Source: Proteles cristata cristata (lineage: Eukaryota; Chordata; Mammalia; Carnivora; Hyaenidae). From it: a stretch of DNA of 64,000 bases. The stretch covers positions 558,001-622,000 of the forward strand of contig JAESUZ010001735.1 of assembly GCA_017311185.1 (NCBI GenBank), in the 5' to 3' direction. Made by a program: the position numbers and the translations under genes. Numbering within the stretch: the first letter of the stretch is position 1; each line of letters starts with the position of its first letter. Below are positions 11,036-23,700 of this stretch, piece by piece. The notes beneath the pieces were generated by a model that had not been told where the DNA came from, did not search any database, and saw only the letters and a list, made by a program, of their open reading frames with translations.

Positions 11036-11610
11036 TAAAGTAACTCACATTTGAGCTGGCATCCTTCAGAGCAAATGAAGAAGAGAGTAAGAGAGTGCCC
11101 AAGATGGAAGCCAAAGTCTTCCTGTAATGGAATCTCAGACATGACATCCCAACATTAGAAGTCATTAGATCAGCCTTCAAACAGCGTGAGATTATACACG
11201 ATCATGGATACCAAGAGGTAGGCACCATTGATGACTATCTTAAAGGTTTCTTACCACAGTCATTTCCCCAGAAAAAAATGGAGGAAACATCTCCTTTGGG
11301 CTCTGCCTTCTCCGTTCATTGATTCCTTCAGCAAATATTTATTAAGCCCCTGCAGTGGGCTGAGTATCGAGGATGTGGCTAATAATGGATATAGATAGAA
11401 TAATAGAATAATAATAATAGAATAGATAAGATTCTGCCCTTGAGATTATTTACAGTCTAGTCTGGAGAGAGAACACTAAAGAATAACGAACAGTAAATGT
11501 TTAAATCAAAACTATGATAAGTATAAGGAAGTAAGTTATGAGACAATAGGAATATCTGAGTTAGCCTGGGGGCAAGAATTAAGCATGTCTTCCTGATAAA
11601 ATGGTATTTA
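11036..11610. other. No gene seen; part is an old dispersed repeat
   Basis: CAGCAAATATTTATTAAGCC (about 11330) opens a sequence common to many mammalian ancient repeats. Otherwise unique, with a small ATAATAGA run near 11400. Confidence 0.4.
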
Positions 11611-11815
11611 GAATGTGGTTGAAAATGGGTGCCTGGGTGGCTCAGCAGGTTAAGCGTCCGACTTCAGCCCAGGTCATGATCTTGTGGTTTGTGAGTTCGA
11701 GCCACACATGGGGCTCTGTGCTGACAGCTCAGAGCCTAGAGCTTACTTCGGATTCTGTATCTCTCTCAAAAATAAATAAACATAAAAAAAAAAAAAAAAA
11801 AGGAATGTGGTTGAA
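11611..11815 (+). mobile_element. Carnivore SINE with target-site duplication
   Basis: SINE 11624-11802 is bounded by GAATGTGGTTGAA at 11611-11623 and 11803-11815 (13/13). It lacks the usual CT-rich segment before the tail and has an 18-A run. Confidence 0.94.
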
Positions 11816-11855
11816 GAATGTGTAAGAAAAAAAAGAATGTGTACAAATTACGTTG

Positions 11856-11889
11856 AGTGTGTGTGTGTGTGTGTATGTGTGTGTGTGTT
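11856..11889 (+). repeat. (GT)n microsatellite
   Basis: Seventeen GT units with one TAT interruption. Confidence 0.9.
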
Positions 11890-12003
11890 GGGAGGGAGGG
11901 GAGACTGTTTCTGGGTAGAGGGAAAGCACATGCATAAGCTGCCAGACTCAGAATGTTTGAGGCTAGGGAACTCTCTTCTTCACCTCTGCATCTTTATTAC
12001 ATA

Positions 12004-12065
12004 GCACAGTGGCTGGCACGGAGACGCACCTGATAAATTACTACTCAATGAATGAATGAATAAAT
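12004..12065 (+). mobile_element. L2 3' end relic
   Basis: GCACAGTGGCTGGCACGGAG followed by TGAATGAATGAATAAAT, the L2 terminal pattern. Confidence 0.55.
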
Positions 12066-12159
12066 CCAAGGAACCTTCAATTTCCTAACTGTTGTGGATA
12101 ATGTCAATTCATTTAGAAATTTCCTCCCAATGCTCACTGCTGATCACTGTTCTTAACTG

Positions 12160-12545
12160 TATTAGGTACCATGGGCAAAGCTGCTATTACAAAAAGACTC
12201 AAATACATAAAAGCACAAAACAATAAATGTTTATTTATTTTCTCATATAATAGTCCTGGGTAGATATATAGATCAATGGGGGCAGATGTTTTGTACTCAG
12301 CAATCTTCCATCTTGAGGCTGTGCCTTCTCCAGAAACTTCTTACCTTCCAGCTGGGAGAGTAAGTAGGAGCACCTGTTGATGAATTTTCTGGGCCAAGCC
12401 TGGAAACTGCACATCTCTTCTGTACACTTTCCACTGGGGAGAGCACAGGCACGTGGTCACACCCACCACTTTAGGGGGCTGAGGAATGGACTGTAGGCGT
12501 ATGGCCAACAAAGAGACAGCCTAGTCTGCACCGTAACTTGGCTTA
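12160..12545 (+). mobile_element. Probable ancient LTR-like repeat
   Basis: AATAAATGTTTATTTATTTTCTC and CAATCTTCCATCTTGAGGCT resemble an old LTR repeat. Low certainty. No gene in the stretch. Confidence 0.35.
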
Positions 12546-12639
12546 TCCTCTGATATATGGCACAAAACCCTCAAATTAACCTTGACAGTCAAAAAACCTG
12601 TGGACTCCCCACCCTCAGCTGCATCAAGCCTTTCGTTCA

Positions 12640-13475
12640 CTGAATGGCGCCATCATCCACCCAATTACTGAAGTCAGACTCCCGGAAGTTACTCTCAGTC
12701 CATTTCTTTTTCTTACCTTCCACATCGAATCCTTCAGGAAATACTGTCAACTCTACTCCCAAAACGTATTGTAAATCCATCTACCTGATCTTTGCTGCCT
12801 CCTCCTTAGTTCAAGTATCAAATAATCTTTCATGTGGATTGTTCCAGTCACCTCTTAATAGTTCTCCGTGTCTCCACTCTTGCCTGCCCATATTTCTCTA
12901 TCTAGCAGAAAGCTTTCAAAACATAACTTGATCATATCACTCTTCAGTTTAAAACCTTCCCGTGACACGGAATAAAATTCAAAGTCATTACTGTGACCTT
13001 AAACGTGTATGACACAGCTCTGTCCACCTCTCCAACCTCATCCTTTATTTTTCGGTCCTTCTGCTCCAGCTACAACGAACTTTTTGCTGCTTCTTGAACA
13101 TTATTCAGCTTATTTCTGCCTTAAGATTTTTGCACTTGCTGTTCCACCTGCCCAGAAATCTCCTCCTCGGATTTCCAATAGACAACTCCGTCTCATTCCT
13201 CAGAGGTCTCAGCTTCAATGTTACCTCGTGGGAGACCTTCCCTGATCATCTACTAGGAAAAGTCCTCACATCCAGTTATTCTCTTACCTCAGCATCCTGT
13301 TCGTTTTCTTCTTAGCATTTATAAACCCAGTGTTTTCCCCCTGTTTATTTGCTGCTTAGCTTTTCCGAAAGTGAGATCCATTTAGCAAGGACAGGCTCTC
13401 GTTCCTATTGCTTCCCAAGTGTTGAGTAGGCCTGGTGCACCCTGGTACTGAGCACGTAAGGGAACGAATGAAGAA
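12640..13475 (+). mobile_element. L2 (LINE2) 3' portion
   Basis: Reads along the L2 consensus: ACCTCTCCAACCTCATCCTT, TTTTTGCACTTGCTGTTCCA, GAGACCTTCCCTGATCATCT, ending in a CTGGTACTGAGCACG-like terminus. The 95- and 78-codon frames here are decayed L2 coding sequence or chance. Confidence 0.8.
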
Positions 13476-13529
13476 CCACCAAGCGGTGATCAGCCAAGCC
13501 AGAGGCTCCTACTAGGGCCTCCAGCGGGT

Positions 13530-13700
13530 TGTTGGTGTAGCGGAAGGAGCACCAACTTGGGGTCCAATTCTCACTTGATCACGTCTCAGCTACATGCAAG
13601 TGAGTTCGGTTCTCTGAGATTTAGTTACCTAATCTGCAAACGAGGGTTAAGAACCTACTTACCTCACAGCGTCAAATGCTTACTTCGTAAAGAAGAAACT
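13530..13700 (+). mobile_element. MIR relic
   Basis: GAGATTTAGTTACCTAATCTGCAAA and CTACTTACCTCACAGCG match the MIR core. It lies just upstream of the CpG island. Confidence 0.6.
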
Positions 13701-14224
13701 GATGGAGGAAGAGAGCTTTACGTAAAGTTAACCCTCCGAATGTGTTAACTATTATTATACACAACTCTGTTCTCTTACCTCTGGACCGGGCGGGGACTCT
13801 GTTTCCTCCTGCTCATCACGAGCCGAAACCCCCGGCTCCTTCGCGTAGTTACCGGCGGGATGACCCTTCTCCCCTGCGCCGGGAGCAGAGACAGAACCCG
13901 AAAGCCGCTCGAATCAGGCGGCGCACACCAACGGCCCCGCCCCGTCGGGGCCCGACGCGCTACGTCATCAGCGCGACGCCTGCGTTCCGGAGGGCCCGGG
14001 GGCCTGTGCCGACTGTGGCGCTGCTTGGGGAGGCTCTGGCGGACGCCTGCAAGTCAGCTGCGTGGTTTGGGGGCGCTCGGAAACCCCAGCGGACGTCGGC
14101 GAGGGGCGCGTGGAGCCGTGGGGGCACGGAGTCGGGCGGCGGGAGGGGCGGCCCGGAGCTCAGGCGGGGCCCAGCGCCGGCGGGCGGGCGGCCGGCGGGG
14201 CTGCCCGGCGCGGGTGTCCTGGCG

Positions 14225-14359
14225 ATGTGTGGCGCTGAAGCGGCAGCGGGAGCGGCAGCGGCGGCGGCGGCGGCGGGCTCGGCCTTGGCTTCGCGGCGGT
14301 GCCGGCGGCGGAGACGGAGGCGCAGGTTCCTCATTAGGACCTGGCGAACCCGGGCCTAA
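14225..14359 (+). other. Upstream ORF 1 in the MAPKAPK5 leader (44 codons)
   Basis: ATG at 14225 opens a frame that runs through a GCG/GCA alanine repeat and then an arginine-rich CGG/AGG stretch, ending at TAA 14357-14359. It lies wholly upstream of the kinase start and in a different frame. If transcription begins before 14225 it would be translated ahead of the main frame and probably lower its output. The composition follows from the GC-rich repeat, so protein function is not claimed. Confidence 0.5.
14251..14277 (+). repeat. GGC/GCG triplet run in the MAPKAPK5 leader
   Basis: About seven perfect GGC units plus interrupted flanking units in the CpG island. Such runs can vary in length between individuals. 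Confidence 0.7.
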
Positions 14360-14449
14360 TCGGCGGCCCCGCGAGGCCTCTGCACAGCGCCCCGGACGGG
14401 GACCCTCCCCGCCTCGCCCTGCCCCGGGAGCCTGCCTCCCCGGCTGGGG

Positions 14450-14521
14450 ATGAAGCCGGGGGGCGGCCGCGCGGGGCCCAGCGCAAAAGCTTGTCCCCGG
14501 GGGCCGCCGCCGCCAGCCTAG
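14450..14521 (+). other. Upstream ORF 2 in the MAPKAPK5 leader (23 codons)
   Basis: ATG at 14450 in a good context (GGGGATGA) opens a short frame that stops at TAG 14519-14521, 182 bases before the kinase ATG. It is likely to sit in the mRNA leader because it is close to the main start. Its presence argues for some reinitiation or leaky scanning. Confidence 0.5.
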
Positions 14522-14703
14522 AGCCGCCCGTCGAAGCCGAGCCGGCGCCAGGGCCCTCATCCCCGCCGGTCCCTGGGGGCGGCGGCTGCCGGTCTCCCCG
14601 AGGCCCCGGGGCGCGAGCGCCGAGCTCCGAGCTCCCTCGGCTGCGGTGGGACCGGGCACTTGCACAGCCTCCGCCGCTCCCAGCCGTAGAGGCCCCACGG
14701 AGC

Positions 14704-14739
14704 ATGTCCGAGGAGAGCGACATGGAGAAAGCCATCAAG
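14704..14739 (+). CDS. MAPKAPK5: MAPKAPK5 coding exon 1
   Basis: Encodes residues 1-12, opening M-S-E-E-S-D-M-E-K, and ends in phase 0. The donor at 14740 reads GTAAGG. The exon lies at the 3' edge of the CpG island. The next in-frame ATG (Met7) is a possible downstream start, but the first ATG matches the family N-terminus. Confidence 0.97.
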
Positions 14740-17700
14740 GTAAGGGGGAGATGCCCCCTTCCTCCCCGCTTTGTCTCTGTGGCATTTCTCTGGGCTCAGC
14801 CTCAGAAAGCGGAGAAAACTTGGAGCGAGAGATTCCAGCGACTGCCGGGTTTCGATTTTCCCGGATTCCGTGGACTGCGTTTTACAGCCCTGGGGCGAAT
14901 GGTTTGTGTATGTGTAGGGAGGGATGTCCGACTCCCTCTTCTCTGGTTAAAGCAGGGATGTAATTTGTGCCCAGCTAAAACGGAAGGTGAGTGGCGTGGA
15001 GATGCTTTATATGAGTGGGACGGAGGGGGTCCTCCTACACTTTCGATCACTCCCCAAGTGCCGCCAGTATTTGTTTCCGGATGATCTGCTACAATACTCG
15101 GAGAGTTGGACTTTACCCATCACTCTCGGTTTGCTTGAAACCGGCCTCCTGGAAACCTGCAGGTTCAGAAGGAGGTGGTCCGCCTTCTTACAAAACCCGT
15201 CTTTTGGCAAATATTGTTCTGCGTTTGTTGCCTCCCCTTTTCCTCTTCCCTCTCCTCCTAGGCAGCATTTAATTTATTGAAGAAGAGCTCATGGTGTCCT
15301 GTGACTTACTGCTCTGTTAACAAAACAACAACAGAAAGCAAATATGTGTGTTTTAAAATGACCCAAATAAAATGAAGTTTTTTAAAAATCTGTTTTTCAC
15401 TCTTTTTTTTCCTAAAATCCACAAAAAAACAAACCAAAACACACATAAACAGGCAAACTTTGAGGTACTACTAGAGAGTTATTATCTAGCTGTAGTTTGG
15501 AAGTTAGAGTCTTGTGTAAGTTGAACACTGAAGCTTAAAGTTAGATCTGTATTATCTACTTTGCACCATTAAGTCAGAGCATTTAGGAATTTTCATTTTC
15601 TGTGGTGCCTGGCTGGCTCAGTCGGAAGAATGTGCAACTCTTGATCTTGGGGTTGTGAGTTCACACCCCACCGTGGGATTACTAAAAAATAAACCTGAAA
15701 AAAAATTTTCATTTTCTCTTGAGGGACAAGGCAAACATTGACAACTTGGAGTTATTTTCCCCCTCAGGACACACAAAGTTACACTTCTAACAGGTTCCCC
15801 CTGCCACTTGGGTGTAGTAAAGTTTATAGAAATCAGTCATTCCAAAGAATCTTAACCTTTTAAAGGAGGCATGAAAATATATGCATTAAGGAAGATCAAA
15901 TTTTAACACAAAAAAATGTTCCAAAAGACCGCTTTTCTTGTGTGTGTGTGTATGGTTTGGACTTTATTGGTTCAGGGTCATGAATCATTACCTAAAGTTA
16001 CATGACGGGGTTGAATCAAAGCATATGTGGCAGAATTTTAAATCCAAGTGTTGTCTGTTTTGTGCCAGGTGCTGTCTTAGGCACTAGTGGTACAAAGCCA
16101 AACTTCTAAATGTCCCTGCTCTCATGCAGCTTATAGTCTAGATGGTGGAGTTAGGTTAAAAAAACAAAACAAAACATTGCCAGCTGGTTATAATTAAGTA
16201 TAAAAAGGGCAAGGAGTGCTATATTAGAAAAAGTAGTCCGGGGAGGCCTCTGAGGAGGTGACGTTTGTGTAGAGCTCTGAAGGGAATGAGGGAGCAAACC
16301 TCCAGTGTCTTGAGGAAGGATATTCCAGGCAGTGGGAACAGCAGATACAAAAGCTCTGAGGTATGTTCAAGACTTGTGTGATCCAGGAAAGGCAAGGTGG
16401 ATGCATTGGGTAGGTGCAGATTACATTTTAGAGAGGTGATAGGAAGCTAGAGCTTAGAGGGACTTGTAGACCATTATAGGCATTTTGGCTTTGACCTTGA
16501 GTAGAAGAGGAACTCTGGGGAGTTTCTAACAGAAGAGGGACTTAGTTTTAGTGGGTAAATACATAAATGGGAGGCAGTGTTACATACTGTTTACAGTAGT
16601 TTCTCTAGGTTTATGGATTAAAATCTCAGCTTTGCCATTCATTAGCTGTATCCTTGAGTAAGTTGTTTTACTTCTCTGTCCCTGAATTTGCTCATTCCTA
16701 GAAATGAGATAAAAACACCCCACAGAGTTTTTTGAGGATTTGGTGAGCAAATATATCTAAATGTGCCTACAGTAACTAACATTTAGTAAGAACTTGATGA
16801 ATGTTCGCTCATAGCAACTAAACAGTCACTTTAGAAAGTCATAATTTCTTGGTCATTATTGCCCAATCTAATTTTCTTAAAAATTTTTAGCTTTTCTTCA
16901 TGTACTTAATTGGTCACTGGTGAGTCTTCCTACGAATTTGAGTGCGTCCAACCAATACTCCTAAGTAGAGTTGAAAATATCTGATCTAGGGGCGCCTGGG
17001 TGGCTTGGTCGGTTAAGCGTCCGACTTTCGCTTGGGTCATGATCTCGCGGTTCGTGGGTTCGAGCCCCGCGTCAGGCTCTGTGCTGACTGCCAGCTCAGA
17101 GCCTGGAGCCTGTTTCAGTCTGTGACTCCCTCTCTCTCTGACCTCCCCTGCTCACACTGTCTCTCTCTCTCTAGAAATAAATAAAACATTAAAAAAAAAA
17201 AAAAAGAAAATATCTGATCTGACAGCCTGTACTGACTAGGATGTACTCCGTTGGAAGCAAGCCAGCATCACAATAAATAAAACTGGCCTGTAACATTGTA
17301 CTTTATTCATTATTTTGCTTTCTTTAGGATGTCCCTCATTGGTGAGGACTGACCTCTAGAGTTCAGCTGGAAAAGCCTTTGTCCTGGACTCTAGCTAGAC
17401 CATTTAAACTTCTGCTGCCTGACTACCTAAGAGCAGTCCAATTGAACTTTAACATCTCATCCTATTAATCTTAAGAATAATTAGAATAAGACCAAGGCAA
17501 CAACCATAGCCTCTATCTTCTCATTTCTGTCTCTTCTCCCATAGCCCCAAGACCTCACTATTCCTAAGGTACTTGGCTAAACCTAGAGAATGAGCATTTT
17601 GGGATTAGGGATTGTCTTGCATATGTCTTATATTGTGTATGGAAGAGTCCTTAATATTTGATGAACTTAGTGAAAATTCATTTCCTTAGTTTTAAAAATA

Positions 17701-20700
17701 TTTTTTAAAATTTCAATATAATTTACATACCATAAAATTCAGTGTAAGTGTATAGTTGAAGAATTGTTAATAAACTTACAGAGCTGTGCAACTATCATCA
17801 CAATCCAGTTTTAGAGTATTTCTAACCCCACCTAGAAAGTTCCTTTTGGCTCTTTGTAGTCAGCCTCTACTCCCATTTCCCACTCCAGACCTGTTTTCCC
17901 ACACTGATCTGTTTTCTGTCACTAGTTTTGTCTTGAGAAATTCCAAATTAATGAACTGTATGTAATACATAGTGTTGTGTGTTTGGCTTCTTTTACTTAA
18001 AATACTTTTGAGGTTCATCCATGTTAGTGCATGTGTTAAGAGTTTATTTCTTTTTAAATGTTGAGTAATCTTGGGGCGCCTGGGTGGCTTAGTCGGTTAA
18101 GCGTCCGACTTTCGCTTAGGTCATGATCTCGCGGTTCGTGGGTTCGAGCCCCGCGTCAGGCCCTGTGCTGACTGCCAGCTCGGAGCCTGGAGCCTGTTTC
18201 AGTCTGTGACTCCCTCTCTCTCTGCCCCTCCCCTGTTCACGCTGTCTCTCTCTCTCTCTCCTAGAAATAAATAAAACATTAAAAAAAAAAAAGTAAATGT
18301 TGAGTAATCTTTTTATTCATCCCCAGTGGATGGACATTTACATTGTTTTTGAATTTTAGCTACTATGAACAAAGTGATGAATAAAACTTGCCCATACAAG
18401 TTTTTGTGTAAACATTTGTTTTAATTCCTTCTGGGTAAATACCTTGGTGTGGAATTACTAGGTAATTTTATGTATGGTAAGTTTATGTTTAACTTTTTAA
18501 GAAACTGCAAAACTCTTCCAAATTAGCTTTACCAAAATTCATTCCCACCAGTAGTATGTGAGTGGTTTGGGCTTTGTTTGTTTGTTTTTATCCTCCTCAC
18601 AAGTATTTGGTATTGTCAGTCTTTAGTTATTCTAATGGTTGTGTAGTAGCTATTCTAATGGTTGTGTAGTAGTATGTGATTGCGGTTTTAACGTGCATCT
18701 CCCTAATGACTCATCAAACAACTTTTCATGTGCTTATTCGCTGTTTGTGTATCCCTTCTGGTGAAATGTCTTTTCAAATCATTTGCCCATTTTGATAAAA
18801 AAAATTTTTTTAATTTCTTATTTTTTAAATTTACATCCAAGTTAGCATATGGTGCAACAGTGATTTCAGGAGTAGATTCCTAAATGCCCTTTACCCACTT
18901 AGCCCATCCCCCCTCCCACAACCCCTCCAGTAACCCTCTGTTGTTCTCCATGTTTAAGAATCTCTTATGTTTTGTTCTCCCTGTTTTTATATTTTTTTGC
19001 TTCCCTTCCCTTATGTTCATCTGTTTTGTATCTTAAAGCCCTCATATGAGTGAAGTCATGATATTTGTCTGTCTCTGACTTAATTTTGCTTAGCATAATA
19101 CCCTCTAGTTGCATCCATGTAGTTGCAAATGGCAAGATTTCATTCTTTTTGATCACTGAGTAATACTCCTTTGTATATGTATACCACATCTTCTTTATCC
19201 ATTCATCTATTGACGGACGTTTGGGCTCTTTCCATATTTTGGCTATTGTTGATAGCGCTGCTATAAACATTGGGGTGCATGTGCCCCTTCAAAACAGCAT
19301 ACCTGTATCCCTTGGATAAATACCTAGTAGTGCAATTGCTGGGTTGTAGGGTAGTTCTATTTTTAATTTTTTGAGGAACCTCCATACTGTTTTCCAGAGT
19401 GGCTGCTTCAGTTTGCATTCCCACATTTGCCTGTTTTTAAATTGGGTTATTTGTTGTATTATACAGTTGCAAGAGTTCTTCATATACTCTGAATAAAACC
19501 TAATTCTAATGCTGTTGAACATCTTTTCATGTGTTTGCCATTCATGTATTTTTTTCCTGGTATTTAACTACGAAAATCTTTGCCTATTTTTCTTTTCTTT
19601 TTAATTTTTTTTTAAATGTTTACTTATTTTTGAGGGAGGGAGAGAATGAGAGCACACAAGCAGGGGAGGAGTAGAGAGAGGGGGACAGAGGATCTGAAGT
19701 GGGCTCTGTACTGACAGCAGAGAGCCTGATGTGGGGCTTGAACTCAATGGCTGTGAGATCATGACCTGAGCCAAATTCACATGCTTAACTGACTGAACCA
19801 CCCAGGTGCCCCTTGACCATTTTTAAATTAAGTTGTTTGTCTTATTTTTGAGTTTTAAGAGTTCTTTATAAACTCTGAATAAAGATTTATCTGATGTAGA
19901 TTTGCACATTTTTTTTCCAGTATGTGACTTGGCTGTTTCATTTTAATGGTTTTTAACTTTGATGAAGTCCAGTTTATCTTTTTTTCCTTTCTCTTCTCTT
20001 TGATGGATTGTGCTTATGGTGTCATAGCTAAGAAATCTTTGCCTAGTCTTAGGTTATGAGATTTTTCAACTATGTTTTCTTCTAGAAGTTGTAGTTTTTC
20101 ATTCTTTATTTAGGTCTGATATCTACTTGGAGTCTTTGGTGTTACATAAAGGTCTAAGGTTTTGTTTGTTTGTCTTTAACATGGGTATCCAATTGTTCCA
20201 GGACAGTTTGTTCAAAACACTGTCTTTTGCCTATTGAATTACTTTGGTACCTATTTTGAGAATGAGTTGATCATAGTGTGTGTTTATTTCTGGATTCTCT
20301 GTTTTGTTCTGTTGATCGATATGACTATCCTTATACCAGTATCATACTTATTTGATTACTGAAGTTTTATAGTAAGTTTCCAAAATTGGGTAGTGTGAGA
20401 GCCAATTTGATTTTTCTTTTTGAAAATTAAGTTGGCTATTCAAGTTCTTCTATTTCCAAGTAAATTTTAGAATCAGCTTGTCTATTTCTACAAAAACATG
20501 TGCTAGGATTTTGATAGGGGATCCGTTGAATCTATAGGTTAATTTAGGGACAGTTGCTATCTTAACAATATTGTCTTCTAATCCATGAACATGGTATAGC
20601 TCTCCATTTCATTAGGGTTTCTCCAATTTCTCTTAGCAATGTATTTGAAGTTTTCACTGTATAGACCTTGCACTCTGTAACAAATTTATTCCTAAATATT

Positions 20701-23700
20701 TTATTCTTTATGATGCTGTTAAGAATTGTTAAATTTTATTTTTTGGATGTCACCAGTGTAGAGAAATGCAGTTTATTTCTGTATTTTGATATTGTGTTTT
20801 GCATCTTTACCACGTTTGCTAAGTTCTAGATTTTTTTTTTATGTTCTTTAGGATTCTCTACATATAAAAATTATGTCTTCAGCAAATAAATACCATTTTA
20901 CTTCTTCCGTTACAGGATATATGCTCTTAATTTTGTTTTGTTGCCTTATTCCATGGGTAGAATCTCAGGTACAAAGTTGAATGAAAGTGGCAAAAGTGTA
21001 CATCTTGCCTTGTTCCTGATCTCAGGGGGAAAGCATTAAAGACTTAGCACTAAGTAAGTGTTTTGTAGATATCCTTTGTCTAATTGAGGAGTTTCCTTTC
21101 ATTCCTTGTTTGTTGAGAATTTGTATCAGGAATAGGTGTTGAATTTTTTTTAATAGTTAATTGTCAAGTTGGTTTCCATACAACACCCAGTGCTCATCCC
21201 CACAAGTGCCCTCCTTCATGCCCATCACCCCCTTCCCCTCTCCCCCATACCCATCAGTCTTCAGTTTGTTCTCAACATTCAAGAGTCTCTCATGGTTTGC
21301 CTCCCTCCCTCACCCCTCCTGTTTCCCCCCTTCTTCTCCCCCACAGTCCTCCGTTAAGTTCCTCCTAATCCTCCTATATATGCAAACATACGATATTTGT
21401 CCTTTTCTGCCTGACTTATTTCACTCAGCATAACACCCTCAAGGTCCATCCATGTTGCTACACATGGCCAGATTTCATTGTTTCTCATTGCCATGTAGTA
21501 GTCCATTGCATAGATAAACCACATCTTCTTGATCCATTCATTAGTTGATGGACACTTAGGCTCTTTCCATGTTTTGGCTATTGTTGAGAGTGCTGCTATG
21601 AACATTGGGGTCCATGTGCCCCTGTGCATCAGCACTCCTGTATCTCTTGGGTAAATTCCTAGCAGTGCTATTGCTGGGTCATAGGGGAGTTCTATTGTTA
21701 ATTTTTTGAGGCACCTCCACACTATTTTCCAGAGGGGCTGCACCAGTTTACATTCCCACCAACAGTGTAGGAAGGTGCCTGTTTCTCCACATCTTCGCCA
21801 GCATCTGGAGTCCTCTGATTTGCTCATTTTCGCCACTCTGACTGGCATGAGGTGGTATCTTAGTGTGGCTTTGATTTGTATTTCCCTGATGAGGAAGGAT
21901 GCTGAACATCATTTCATGTGTCTGCTGAACATCATATCATGTGTCTGTTGGCCATCTGGATGTCCTCTTTGGAGGAGTGTCTGTTCATATCTTCTGCCCA
22001 TTTCTTCACTGGATTGTTTGTTTTTCGGGTGTGGAGTTTGACGAGTTCCTTATAGATTTTGGATATTAACCCTTTATCTGATGTCATTTGCAACTATCTT
22101 TTCCCATTCCGTTGGTTGCCTATTTGTTTTATGGATTGTTTCCTTTGCCGTGCAGAAGCTTTTAATCTTGATGAGGTCCCAATAGTTCCTTTTTGCTTTT
22201 GATTCCCTTGCCTTTGGGGATGTGTCAAGTAAGAAATTGCTGTGGTTGAGGTCAAGATTGTTTCCTGCTTTCTCCTCTAGGGTTTTGATGGTTTCCTGTC
22301 TCACGTTCAGGTCCTTTATCCATTTTGAGTTTATTTTGTGTATGGTGTGAGAAAATGACCTAGTTTCATTCTTCTGCATGTTGCTGTCCAGTTCTCCCAA
22401 CACCATCTGTTAAAGAGACTGTCTTTTTTCCATTGGATACTCTTTCCTGCTTTGTCAAAGATTAGTTGGCTGTATACTTTTGGGTCCAGTTCTGAGTTCT
22501 CAATTCTATTCCATTGGTCTATGTGTCTGTTTTTGTGCCAATACCATACTGTCTTGATGATGACAGCTTTGTAGTAGAGACTAAAGTCTGGGATTGTGAT
22601 GCCTCCCTTTTGGTTTTTTTCTTCAATATTACTTTGGCTATTTGGAGTCTTTTGTGGTTCCGTACAAATTTTAGGATAGTTTGTTCTAGATTTGAGAAGA
22701 TTGCTGGTGCACTTTTGATTGGGATTGCTTTGGGTAGTAATGACATTTTAACTGTATTTATTCTTCCAATCCATGAGCATGGAAAGTTTTTCCATTTCTT
22801 TGTGTCTTCTTCAATTGCCTTCATAAGTTTTCTATAGTTTTCATCATACAGATCTCTTATATCCTTGGTTAGGTTTATTCGTAGGTATTATATGTTTTTT
22901 TGTGCAACTGTGAATGGGATCAGTTTCTTGATTTCTCTTTCTGTTGCTTCATTGTTGGTGTATAAAAATGCAACTGATTTCTGTACGTTGATTTTGTACC
23001 CTGCAACTTTGCTGAATTCTTGGATCAGTTTGAGTAGGCTTCTGGTGGAGTCTGTTGGGTTTTCTATGTAGAGTATCATGTCGTCTGCAAAAAGAGAAAG
23101 TTTGAATTCTTCTTTGCCAATTCTGATGCCTTTTATTTCCTTTTGTTGTCTGATGGAGGTGTTTAATTTTTGTTAAATGCTTTTTCTTCACCTATTGAGT
23201 TGATCATATAGTTTTTGTTCTTTATTGTTACTATGGTATATTAATATTATTGAGTTTCAGGTATTAAACCAATTTTGCATTCTTGGTATAAACCTCATTT
23301 AGTCTGATGTAAAGTTATTCTTACATGTTTCTGGATTGTTTGCTAATTTTGCTCAGGGTTTTTGCATTTGCATTCATGAGAGAGAAAAGCCTATAGTTTT
23401 CTTGTGACGCCTTTGTCTAGCTTTGGTATGAGGGTAATACTTACTTCTGAATGAGTTGGGAAGTATACCCTCCTCTATTTTCTGGAAGAGTTTGTGTAGA
23501 GGCTTGATATTATTTCATTAAGTCACTAGTTTGGGCAGTGTCTGGAGACTTTATAGTTGTTCAGTATGGATAGGGGATACACCTGGTATCTAGCAGGTAG
23601 AGGCCAGGAATGCTTCTGAACGTCTTACCAATGCACAAGACAACCTTACAGCAAAAAACTGTTGGTTCATAATGTCGGTGATGCTTAGGTTGAGAAACCA

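Larger units (their letters stand above)
13780..14760 (+). promoter_or_regulatory. MAPKAPK5: CpG-island promoter and 5' leader of MAPKAPK5
   Basis: Very GC- and CpG-rich block in an otherwise AT-rich window, ending just past coding exon 1. There is no TATA box. It holds a GC box CCCCGCCCC (about 13935-13943), a CRE-like TACGTCAT (13961-13968), an ETS-like TTCCGG (13985-13990) and several further G/C boxes. The transcription start cannot be fixed from sequence, but probably lies between about 13960 and 14220. In human this promoter is divergent, with MAPKAPK5-AS1 on the other strand. A feline antisense transcript is plausible here, but I see no exons that prove it. Confidence 0.85.

Noticed and set aside
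10761..11180. 139-codon reverse-strand ORF as a gene
   Set aside because: It lies across an MLT1-type LTR relic, has no recognised domain, and no start or splice context supports it.
11960..14200. Exons of a feline MAPKAPK5-AS1
   Set aside because: A divergent lncRNA is expected from human synteny, but lncRNA exons cannot be recognised from sequence alone. I give no coordinates.
13742..14738. Several 120-214-codon ORFs on both strands of the CpG island
   Set aside because: GC-rich DNA has few stop codons. The proteins are low-complexity Arg/Pro/Ala/Gly, and only the short ATG-started upstream ORFs are worth noting.
21354..21848. 164-codon reverse ORF as an independent gene
   Set aside because: It is the C-terminal part of L1 ORF2 within a 5'-truncated L1 with target duplications.
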